7,021 bases of DNA from Firmicutes bacterium UBA6226. GTDB lineage: Bacteria; Bacillota_A; Clostridia; Peptostreptococcales; Acidaminobacteraceae. Positions 1 to 5,852 of the stretch are shown piece after piece (the stretch's first letter is position 1; every line of letters starts with the position of its first letter). The notes below the pieces were generated by a model. It saw only the letters and a list, made by a program, of their open reading frames with translations, did not search any database and was not told the origin of the DNA. The stretch is from contig DJWQ01000070.1 of assembly GCA_002441045.1 (NCBI GenBank), positions 1-7,021 on the forward strand, written 5' to 3'. Both the position numbers and the translations under genes were made by a program.

Positions 1-612
1 GCTTCTCCCCGCTATGCCAAATATCATTTCTACACTGATCAAAGCACGCCATCCTCTTCCCCATGCAACTTCAAGTGCGCCGATTATATCTGGTAAAGCA
101 CCCTGTAGATAGACATGAATCAGTCGAGTTGATATACACATCCTAAAAGTAGTCATCAATCTACTGTATCGCTGATCTAGCTTTAATACACTTGCAAATA
201 AAATCGTATAAATCGGCCATATCATGGCGTGGATCATCACAAAATACATCGCTGTCTGATTCAACCCAATCCATAGGATGACAATGGGTAAAATTGCTAT
301 ACCAGGCAGTGGACTGGCTACTGCAGCTAATAGTCCTATAATTGCCTCCATCGCCACAAAGCGTTTTGAAAGAAAAACTAAGATGAAAGCAAAAATAAAG
401 CTAATACCGACTGAAAATACGATAGAAAGCAAACTGTTTCCCGCCTTAGATAGAAGTGCATCTTCCTTTAAAAGTCTTATAAATGCGTCAAATATTTGAC
501 CGATTGAAGGGAAAATCGCTTCTGGATAAACTTTTAATTTCACACAGAATTGCCATATGCTCAACATAAATATTACAAAAGCAATCTGTATGCTTATACG
601 TTTTTTTTGCAT
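1..612 (-). CDS. ABC transporter permease, NitT/TauT (SsuC/TauC) type, 3' end beyond window
   Basis: Inner-membrane permease subunit of an ABC importer. The frame is open from ATG at 612-610 to base 1, giving 204 residues; relatives are about 250-260 long, so roughly the last 50 are missing. Membrane segments are visible near residues 8-24, 60-82, 87-115 and 120-142. Residues 101-119 (PLPGIAILPIVILWIGLNQ) and the EAA-type cytoplasmic loop near 168-200 (key residues ALPDIIGALEVAWGRGWRAL, then E195) are typical of the nitrate/sulfonate/taurine permease family. The start lies 5 bp after the stop of the binding-protein gene. Its ribosome site GGGAG falls in the end of that gene, so the two are co-transcribed and probably translationally coupled. 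The ATPase gene is not in the window. The substrate cannot be told from the sequence; sulfonates, nitrate-like anions and pyrimidine precursors are all handled by this family. Confidence 0.9.
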   Translation of the reverse strand, partial: MQKKRISIQIAFVIFMLSIWQFCVKLKVYPEAIFPSIGQIFDAFIRLLKEDALLSKAGNSLLSIVFSVGISFIFAFILVFLSKRFVAMEAIIGLLAAVASPLPGIAILPIVILWIGLNQTAMYFVMIHAMIWPIYTILFASVLKLDQRYSRLMTTFRMCISTRLIHVYLQGALPDIIGALEVAWGRGWRALISVEMIFGIAGRS

Positions 613-617
613 CTAGC

Positions 618-1610
618 TTACTCCCAAATTAGGTTTTCTGTAGGTCTTACCTCTTTGAGTAACCCTATCTCAACCATAAAAGTTTGAAAAGTCTCAAGCC
701 CCTTAACTTCACTCGAATACGATAAGTCGCCATTTTGAATCATTGCAAGTATTTGATCTGAAGAATAATCATAATACCTTGCGAGTATCTCAGCTGATGC
801 TTCAGGCTGTTCATTGATATAAGCTATACTTTCATCTAACGCTTGATTAAATGCCAAATAAAGTGGCTGATTTTCATAGAAGGCTTCTCTACACATACCT
901 ACTATAAACGTAAATTCACCACCAAAACAGGCTTCACCGTCTAATAAAATACGTGCCTGAGCGACTTCTAAGTCTTTATCAATATAAGGTGGTGTCGTAA
1001 AATGTAAGTCATTTCGATCCCCTGACTGAAACAAGGCGACACCATCAGGATGAGATAATGCAACAATTTGATGATCAAACTTTGAAACCTCTATGTTGTT
1101 TTTTTCAAGAGCCATCTTTAAGAGTACATCTTGAATGCTTCCAAGCTGCGGCATAATGATCCGATGCGCGTCTGTAAGATCATTTAGACTTTGAACACCA
1201 TCATCCTTCGTCATTAATGCAACTGCGCTTTCAGACAGCCCAGAAAAAATACGCCAGTCCATCCCATTATCTCGGCCGAGTAAAAACGGTGGAATCCCAA
1301 CAAATCCAACATCAAGGGACCCTGATAACATCGCTTCTCGAATCGCTGTGGTATTCCCATACTTTTCCCAAACGATGGCCACATCCTCAGATTCAAACTT
1401 AGCATCCAGATAGCCTAGATCTTTCATGATCGTAAGAGGTGCATACGCTAATCCAAACTGATCTGCGATGGTAATGGTTTTCTGCTCTGTCTTTGCACAG
1501 CCAGTCATTAAAAATAAAACTGCCGTCATCGATAAGAAGATTAGCGTTTTCAAAATTAGTGCAGTTGATGTTTCTTTTGCATAAGTCCTTGAATGATTAA
1601 GGGTAAACAT
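618..1610 (-). CDS. ABC transporter substrate-binding lipoprotein, NitT/TauT/SsuA-like
   Basis: Extracytoplasmic binding protein that would deliver a small ligand to the permease encoded 5 bp downstream. From the ATG at 1610 it has 330 residues. A signal peptide (hydrophobic stretch about 18-36) ends in an MTGC lipobox with C38 as the lipidated residue. The mature part opens with TITIADQFGLAYAPLTIMKDLGYL, followed by a segment near 75-100 (AIREAMLSGSLDVGFVGIPP) typical of NMT1/SsuA-like type 2 periplasmic folds. An in-frame ATG at 1643 would add 11 residues. I rejected it because it has no ribosome site and lies at the predicted transcription start, whereas the ATG at 1610 has GGAGG 4 bp upstream. 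The gene has its own promoter and lies beyond a terminator, so it starts a separate ABC operon. Ligand unknown. Confidence 0.88.
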   Translation of the reverse strand: MFTLNHSRTYAKETSTALILKTLIFLSMTAVLFLMTGCAKTEQKTITIADQFGLAYAPLTIMKDLGYLDAKFESEDVAIVWEKYGNTTAIREAMLSGSLDVGFVGIPPFLLGRDNGMDWRIFSGLSESAVALMTKDDGVQSLNDLTDAHRIIMPQLGSIQDVLLKMALEKNNIEVSKFDHQIVALSHPDGVALFQSGDRNDLHFTTPPYIDKDLEVAQARILLDGEACFGGEFTFIVGMCREAFYENQPLYLAFNQALDESIAYINEQPEASAEILARYYDYSSDQILAMIQNGDLSYSSEVKGLETFQTFMVEIGLLKEVRPTENLIWE

Positions 1611-1614
1611 GATG

Positions 1615-1619
1615 CCTCC
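1615..1619 (-). promoter_or_regulatory. Ribosome binding site fixing the binding-protein start at 1610
   Basis: GGAGG on the minus strand, 4 bp before ATG at 1610-1608. The alternative ATG at 1643 has only A/T-rich DNA before it, so this site decides the start. Confidence 0.75.
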
Positions 1620-1650
1620 AAAAGTTTGTTTATATTTTATCAATATTTCT

Positions 1651-1682
1651 ATTATACCATGATAAAATTTTAGCTAAGTCAA
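1651..1682 (-). promoter_or_regulatory. Promoter of the ABC importer operon (extended -10)
   Basis: On the minus strand, TGGTATAAT (TATAAT at 1656-1651) is a perfect -10 with a TGn extension. A possible -35, TTGACT, lies at 1682-1677, but the spacer is 20 bp, longer than the usual 17, so the extended -10 is probably the main element. The predicted transcript starts near 1644, leaving a leader of about 33 bases with GGAGG before the ATG at 1610. That is too short for a riboswitch. Confidence 0.65.
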
Positions 1683-1758
1683 CTGATTCTCTTATACTGG
1701 ATTTCATTCACTTATGATGTAAAGCACCTATTCTAGATCGGTAGAGTATTGCGCACAC

Positions 1759-1787
1759 AAAAAACACCTATGCGCTATAGGTGTTTT
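1759..1787 (-). terminator. Intrinsic terminator after the thioredoxin-like gene
   Basis: The arms at 1787-1777 (AAAACACCTAT) and 1771-1761 (ATAGGTGTTTT) are fully complementary over 11 bp around a 5-base loop. On the minus strand the second arm runs into six T (1764-1759). It lies about 40 bp past the stop of the thioredoxin-like gene and before the ABC promoter, so it separates two transcription units. No comparable hairpin was found between any of the minus-strand genes from 6646 down to 1826. Confidence 0.85.
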
Positions 1788-1825
1788 AACCATTATTTAT
1801 ATAACTATTATTTGATCTAAATTTC

Positions 1826-2155
1826 CTATTCAAAAATCAGTGAATAATATCTGTCAATAGATGCCTCAATGTCTTCCATTGAAAATACGCGTTCAAACCG
1901 CTTCGTTTCTTTGCCTTCAGCGAAAATGATAATCGTTGGATACACAAACACCATATAGTCACCCACCAAGGATTTAATGACTTCCACATCTGCGGTGACG
2001 AAATCTGCTCGATTGAATTTTTCTGAGAGTGCTTCGAGTTCTGGTGTGATGGCAAGACAAACGTTACATTCTAAATCGCTAAAAAGCGCAACTACTAACG
2101 CATTCTCCCGTATGGTTTCTTTTACAGCTTCATTTGAGTGATAATTTATTAGCAT
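1826..2155 (-). CDS. Thioredoxin-like protein with CNVC motif
   Basis: Small cytoplasmic protein of 109 residues, the size of a classical thioredoxin, with no signal peptide. The redox motif is C30-N-V-C33 in the context LFSDLECNVC. The beta-alpha part is TPELEALSEKF, and the cis-proline loop is Y72-P73-T74 in VYPTIIIFAEGKE. The usual WCGPC signature is absent: no Trp precedes the motif, and the dipeptide between the cysteines is NV. This is therefore a thioredoxin-family member with an altered active site, not housekeeping TrxA. Both cysteines are kept, so thiol-disulfide exchange remains possible. The start ATG has AAAGGGG 5 bp upstream. It follows the MarR gene by 33 bp with no terminator between, and the hairpin at 1787-1759 ends the unit. 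Its partner or substrate is unknown. Confidence 0.85.
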   Translation of the reverse strand: MLINYHSNEAVKETIRENALVVALFSDLECNVCLAITPELEALSEKFNRADFVTADVEVIKSLVGDYMVFVYPTIIIFAEGKETKRFERVFSMEDIEASIDRYYSLIFE

Positions 2156-2188
2156 GATAGCCCCTTTCTAAAGAAAAACCATCTATAA

Positions 2189-2635
2189 TTACTTAATACC
2201 GTTTAACTTCTTAAGTAACTGTTGTAGTTGTACCTTTTCTTCAACCTCAAGTCCAATAAAAAAGCCCTCAAGCACAGAAAGATGCGCATCAAAAACTTCT
2301 TTAATCAAGTGACGCCCTTCCTCTGTCAAACCTATGACGAACGCTCTACGGTCTTCTGGATTGACAGCTCTTTGAATCAAACCCTCTTTTTCAAGGTTCT
2401 TTATGACAACCGTCATATTACCACTGGTTGAAAGTGTTCGATCGATCAACTCACAAATCTTTAGATCTCCAAGGTGATAGAGCGTCTCTAATACACCAAA
2501 TTGAGCAATTGTAAGATCATAATTGCTAAAAAAGGGTTGCATGGTTCTTTGAAATGCGGTATTCGTTCTGGATAAAGCAATTACTAGCTTAAGATTAATG
2601 GTATTCTCCTCGCCATAATTCGCATGATTTTTCAT
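2189..2635 (-). CDS. MarR-family winged-helix transcriptional regulator
   Basis: Cytoplasmic DNA-binding dimer of 148 residues, the usual size for MarR proteins. The wHTH covers about residues 43-108. It starts at LTIAQFGVLETLYHLGDLKI, with recognition helix near 69-86 (STSGNMTVVIKNLEKEGL) and the beta-wing signature D95-R96-R97 followed by LTEEGR. The N- and C-terminal helices would form the dimer interface. A single cysteine, C61, lies at the start of the helix before the recognition helix. The neighbouring thioredoxin-like gene raises the possibility of thiol sensing, but this is inference. The start ATG at 2635 has only a distant GAGAGG (13 bp away). A better-spaced GAGGAG inside the frame precedes an ATT codon at residue 13, so the true start is slightly uncertain. 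No clear operator palindrome was seen in the 43 bp upstream. Ligand and targets are unknown; the downstream gene is the obvious candidate target. Confidence 0.88.
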   Translation of the reverse strand: MKNHANYGEENTINLKLVIALSRTNTAFQRTMQPFFSNYDLTIAQFGVLETLYHLGDLKICELIDRTLSTSGNMTVVIKNLEKEGLIQRAVNPEDRRAFVIGLTEEGRHLIKEVFDAHLSVLEGFFIGLEVEEKVQLQQLLKKLNGIK

Positions 2636-2678
2636 AAGAATAGTCTATCCTCTCAAATTTAATTTATCTATGACTTAA

Positions 2679-3416
2679 TCACGGATTAACATGCTCCAAT
2701 AAAAAAGTATAGGTTTCTTTTAAGGTTTCTAATGGTTGATTAAAGATAATTTTTTTATCTTCGTACTCAAAATAAATATACCCTTTATCGTTGGTGTTTA
2801 CAAATAATTTTACTGAGCCCATATCTCTCGTTTTAAAGTGACCTGTTAATCTTGAGCCGATGGCAGCACCATTTGTTCTTGCCGTTATATCTGGGAGTTC
2901 CTCTAAATACATTAGGTTTGAAATGTTTGCGTATCCATAAGTACCACCATACATGCCTTTGATTTCCATTGAATCCTCATTAAGAATTACCTTTACAGGT
3001 TGAAAGTTAACAAGAATTAATATACCGACAACGATGACGACAACGACGCTTGAAAGAACAGGTAAAAGCATTTGTTTAAGCATCCCCTTTCTTAACTTAT
3101 GATTTTCGTCATATAAGTTACCATCAAATCGCATCGCGTAAACAGCCATAAATAGCAACGAAACTGCTACTACAACAGATATAGCAATAATATTTACTTT
3201 TATTGAAAGTGCCACTAATAACGCTGACAACAGAAATAATGCGCCATCAAAATAGAAGATAATGCCCATGAACCTTGTCATGCCTTCAATATCGACGTGT
3301 GCCTTTTTTTCAACTGGCATTCTTCTGTAATGTTTAATCAACGAGTACATCTTAAAGACGTGAATTGAAAGACCACACAAAATAAAGATTAAGCCCAAAA
3401 TAGCGTACAACAACAT
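2679..3416 (-). CDS. Membrane protein with DUF3784-like N-terminus and PH-like (bPH_5-type) C-terminal domain
   Basis: Uncharacterised membrane protein of 245 residues. Four hydrophobic segments are visible near 2-22, 48-68, 74-94 and 116-136. The first three, with the linker RRMPVEKKAHVDIEGMTRFMG, resemble DUF3784 proteins. After the fourth segment, residues 140-243 form a beta-rich domain with the pattern EIKGMYGGTYGYANISNLMYLEELP, then R180-T-N-G and TGHF. This resembles the bacterial PH domain group PF10882; the assignment is from memory of the pattern and needs a profile search. ATG at 3416 has a perfect AAGGAGGT 4 bp upstream. Just before it is a possible response-regulator box and -10 like those of the VTC operon, so it may belong to the same regulon. 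It lies 93 bp after cotH with no terminator between, so readthrough from cotH is also possible. Biochemical role unknown. Confidence 0.8.
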   Translation of the reverse strand: MLLYAILGLIFILCGLSIHVFKMYSLIKHYRRMPVEKKAHVDIEGMTRFMGIIFYFDGALFLLSALLVALSIKVNIIAISVVVAVSLLFMAVYAMRFDGNLYDENHKLRKGMLKQMLLPVLSSVVVVIVVGILILVNFQPVKVILNEDSMEIKGMYGGTYGYANISNLMYLEELPDITARTNGAAIGSRLTGHFKTRDMGSVKLFVNTNDKGYIYFEYEDKKIIFNQPLETLKETYTFLLEHVNP

Positions 3417-3446
3417 AGAAACCTCCTTATTCGTTCTACTATGGTT

Positions 3447-3479
3447 GTTATACGCTATGAATCTTAAAAAAGTATTAAA
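3447..3479 (-). promoter_or_regulatory. Candidate response-regulator box plus -10 for the PH-tail membrane protein
   Basis: Reading the minus strand, TTTAATA-CTTT-TTTAAGA (3479-3462) is a 7-4-7 direct repeat. Nine bases later comes TATAAC (3452-3447), five of six matches to the -10 consensus. The geometry is identical to the box before the VTC gene, although the repeats are more degenerate and so A/T-rich that chance is possible. No TTGACA-like -35 is present at 16-18 bp, as expected for an activator-dependent promoter. The predicted start near 3440 gives a short leader carrying AAGGAGGT. Confidence 0.45.
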
Positions 3480-3509
3480 TTAGCATTATTATTGAGTTAA
3501 TCAGGCATT

Positions 3510-5129
3510 TTACTGTATTTCCAACTGTCCTTTTAAGTTCTCAATTCTTCCTAGCATAATATTTATAATCGAGACATCACTACCACTCAAGCTCATGCCT
3601 CCCATTTGACGACCACCTTCTTGATCACCCTCTAGCCTACTTCTGTCGCCGTTCTGAGGTGGTGCTACATTATTACCACCTTCGTTATTTAGACTCGGTA
3701 CCTGCTCAGAACTTTCTATAGAAGCTGAACTTTCTGTATCTACCGGTGGCATTTGACCTTTATCAGGTACTTGCCCATTGTTTGGAGCTTGTCCATTGTT
3801 TGGAAACTGTCCATTTTCAGGTTTTTGACCCTTGTCAAATACGCCTATTTGCCCACCTTGGAAGTTATTATTTGCCTCGATCGCTCCACCCTCTAAAAAA
3901 GTGGTCGCTGTTATAAACGCGTCGTACGTAACGAATTTAGTTGGATCCGCTGAAACATAGTCGCTTATAAAAGATTGTAAACTGGTTACTTTTTCCTCAA
4001 TATCTGAAAGAAGTGACATATAATTTTTGATATAGGCTTCGTATTTTTCTTTGTATTCGGGTACACTTAATAGGTTGTTGATTAAGGGTACCTTTTCCAT
4101 GGTTGTTCCAGATATAGGTGTATCGATATCTATACTGGATTGTCCACCACCTTGGAAGCCTCCAAAGGACATATTATAATCCCAAGGAATGACAACAAAC
4201 TTACCATCCTTTTGGTACAAATAATAGTTTTGTGCAAATGTACCATTATAACTATCGTAATTCTCAAGTACGGTATTTGCAGCAATATAGTTGAGCGCAC
4301 TCTCTACATCTAAAACGCTTTCAATATCGCCTTTTTCTCCTGTTGGCATCTGATTGAGCGTATCGATAAAGTTGATAAGGTCTTCTTTACTTTCATTTTT
4401 TCCATTCTTTTGTTCTAAGGTAGTATAAGCACCTGTTTTGTCTACTAGAAGATTGCTGCCAGATTCTGCTTTGTATAAATTCGAATCATTTTCACCAAAG
4501 TTTCGAACGAGGAAACTATCGTCAATTGCTTCTACCATTAAATAAAAGCCTACTAGCTCACTATTTATGCTCACATTGACAAAGGAACACTCAGGTACAT
4601 TCAATCCCGCTTCACGCATGGTAGTGTAGCTAATATACTCACGTAAATACGAAGGGTCAGAAAACATATTATTTAAAACGAGCTCATCGAGGCCCATCAC
4701 CGTCTGATCATCCACGTATTTGTCAAACTTAACTCGAAAGCTATATCGTTCAGAGTCAGAGCTAGCTACAGATTTAAGTGACGAGTTACCTTTCGTTCTA
4801 AAACCGACATTTTCAACAGTTTGTCCATCTAGAGTTACTGTTGTGGCATAATAGGTTTCATCTTCAGGACTTGCTAATATCTCAGCCCAATCAGTAGGAT
4901 CGATCTGAATGTTAATTTCATGCACGACTTCACTTGAAAACAAACTGCTATAATCTGATGTTGAAGAAGCACTGGTCAATGATGTGTTAACCGTCACTGA
5001 ACGATTACTTTCTTCTATATTCTCTGAAGAATTATTCTCATAGTTCATAGCGGTGGTGCAACCTGCCAAAACCATGATAGTAGCCAATAGTAGTAACAGT
5101 AACCTTTTGAATCTTCCTAACTTTGACAT
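3510..5129 (-). CDS. CotH kinase family lipoprotein with Gly/Gln/Asn/Pro-rich tail
   Basis: Extracytoplasmic lipoprotein of 539 residues. A signal peptide (R6-K8-R9, hydrophobic 10-21) ends in LAGC with C24 lipidated, followed by a Ser/Thr/Asn-rich linker to about 65. The CotH domain spans about 68-400. It contains GFRTKGNSS (109-117), FRVKFDKY (131-138), LNNMFSDPS (152-160), GFYLMVEAIDD (194-204), a loop with D292 in ENYDSYNGTF, and IPWDYN (314-319) with D317. In B. subtilis CotH the catalytic and metal-binding Asp residues are 23 apart; here D292 and D317 are 25 apart, so the kinase core looks intact. The tail (about 415-515) is low complexity and includes five hexapeptide repeats. ATG at 5129 has GGAGG 6 bp upstream, and the gene follows the DUF4956 gene by 36 bp. 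B. subtilis CotH acts on spore coat proteins, but this one is a lipoprotein in a polyphosphate-type operon, so a spore role should not be assumed. Substrate unknown. Confidence 0.9.
   Translation of the reverse strand: MSKLGRFKRLLLLLLATIMVLAGCTTAMNYENNSSENIEESNRSVTVNTSLTSASSTSDYSSLFSSEVVHEINIQIDPTDWAEILASPEDETYYATTVTLDGQTVENVGFRTKGNSSLKSVASSDSERYSFRVKFDKYVDDQTVMGLDELVLNNMFSDPSYLREYISYTTMREAGLNVPECSFVNVSINSELVGFYLMVEAIDDSFLVRNFGENDSNLYKAESGSNLLVDKTGAYTTLEQKNGKNESKEDLINFIDTLNQMPTGEKGDIESVLDVESALNYIAANTVLENYDSYNGTFAQNYYLYQKDGKFVVIPWDYNMSFGGFQGGGQSSIDIDTPISGTTMEKVPLINNLLSVPEYKEKYEAYIKNYMSLLSDIEEKVTSLQSFISDYVSADPTKFVTYDAFITATTFLEGGAIEANNNFQGGQIGVFDKGQKPENGQFPNNGQAPNNGQVPDKGQMPPVDTESSASIESSEQVPSLNNEGGNNVAPPQNGDRSRLEGDQEGGRQMGGMSLSGSDVSIINIMLGRIENLKGQLEIQ
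3741..3830 (-). repeat. Five 18-bp tandem repeats coding for GQxPxx hexapeptides in the CotH tail
   Basis: Codons for residues 434-463 of the CotH-family protein form five 18-bp units: GQKPEN, GQFPNN, GQAPNN, GQVPDK and GQMPPV. The Gly-Gln-x-Pro frame is kept in every unit, while the DNA has drifted slightly between units. In-frame 18-bp units allow length change without frameshift. The tract would be a flexible, unfolded segment, possibly a spacer toward the cell wall (inference). Confidence 0.85.
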
Positions 5130-5165
5130 CTCTAGCCTCCAAAATATTATTATCTGTTATATCAA

Positions 5166-5852
5166 TTAAGCTTCGCCAATTAAATCTGAAACCAGCGTCA
5201 AACTGATGTTTAAATTCCCATTTCGACATCTAAGTTCGTCTATAAAAGCTTTTGTACTAACGTTCTCTTTCAAATCTATTTCATAATAAATTTGATACAA
5301 GCTACCAAGTGCGGTTGTTTTCACTCTCTTCAACAAACATCTATTCGTAAACTGTTTCATCGGTGCATCAAAAGCAGTTTCATAATCTAAATCTTCTGGA
5401 ATCGTAATTATCAGTTGTTTTGTTTCACTTAAGTCTGATTTAAATCTCGTTTTAAATAAAATATACATCACTAAACATAGAATTAATGTAAATACTGCAG
5501 CGTATGCATATGCACCTACACCACTTGCAAGACCTGCTGCCATCGCAAATAAAACATAGGCAATATCTTTTGGTTCTCCTGGTGCTGATCTAAAGCGGAT
5601 GATGGAAAATGCACCTGCTAAACTAAATGCCCTAGCGACATCACTTCCGATCAGCATGATAATAATAGCGATGACTGCTGGAAGTAAAATCATCGTTAAT
5701 GCAAAGTTCTCAGAATATCTGCCCTTTGCTGAAGTCTTGTGATAAGTAAAGCTTATCAATCCACCACACATAAATGCTGCGATAATGGTCATAATCACCT
5801 GAGATAGGACTAACGAGCCGCTTGTTGTTGAGGTAAATAAGGATTCAAACAT
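5166..5852 (-). CDS. DUF4956 domain membrane protein
   Basis: Integral membrane protein of 228 residues. Hydrophobic segments lie near 14-37, 50-70, 97-110 and 112-133. The conserved DUF4956 signature (77-113) has key features SLAGAFSIIRFRSAPGEPKD followed by a glycine-rich helix ending ASGVG. The Arg-rich turn R86-R88 and the acidic EPKD lie at the membrane face. Residues 140-225 form a soluble, probably cytoplasmic alpha/beta domain (LIITIPEDLDYETAFD, then YQIYYEIDLKENVS and a C-terminal beta strand) that resembles the ACT/ferredoxin-like fold; that fold call is inference. The start ATG lies inside the end of the VTC gene, a 43-bp overlap in another frame, with AAAGGGG about 9 bp upstream, pointing to translational coupling. 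DUF4956 genes are often next to VTC-domain and CotH genes, as here. A role as membrane partner, anchor or export path for the polymerase is plausible but not shown by sequence. Confidence 0.9.
   Translation of the reverse strand: MFESLFTSTTSGSLVLSQVIMTIIAAFMCGGLISFTYHKTSAKGRYSENFALTMILLPAVIAIIIMLIGSDVARAFSLAGAFSIIRFRSAPGEPKDIAYVLFAMAAGLASGVGAYAYAAVFTLILCLVMYILFKTRFKSDLSETKQLIITIPEDLDYETAFDAPMKQFTNRCLLKRVKTTALGSLYQIYYEIDLKENVSTKAFIDELRCRNGNLNISLTLVSDLIGEA

Noticed and set aside
278..499. Plus-strand open frame of 73 codons
   Set aside because: It lies fully antisense to the permease gene, which has clear family motifs. The product is low complexity and has no recognisable domain.
1611..1643. 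Upstream ATG at 1643 as start of the binding protein
   Set aside because: No ribosome site, and it coincides with the predicted transcription start from TATAAT at 1656-1651. ATG at 1610 has GGAGG and directly precedes the signal peptide.
2165..2176. Small hairpin TTTCT/AGAAA by the thioredoxin ribosome site
   Set aside because: Only 5 bp and A/T-rich; too weak to claim translational control or termination.
2228..2431. Plus-strand open frame opposite the MarR gene
   Set aside because: Antisense shadow of a well-supported MarR coding region.
2636..2678. Possible MarR operator before the MarR gene
   Set aside because: I searched for an inverted repeat and found only short A/T-rich symmetry (AAATTTAATTT), not enough to call an operator or a promoter.
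2719..2735. TTTAAGG-TTTC-TAATGG, resembling the response-regulator box
   Set aside because: It lies inside the end of the PH-tail gene, in the opposite direction to all nearby genes, the second half-site is poor, and no gene lies downstream of it on that strand.
3480..3509. Terminator after cotH
   Set aside because: No stable inverted repeat followed by a T-run is present in this gap.
5038..5229. Minus-strand frame of 63 codons across the cotH start
   Set aside because: Shadow of the DUF4956 and cotH genes in another frame; no ribosome site and no family signature.
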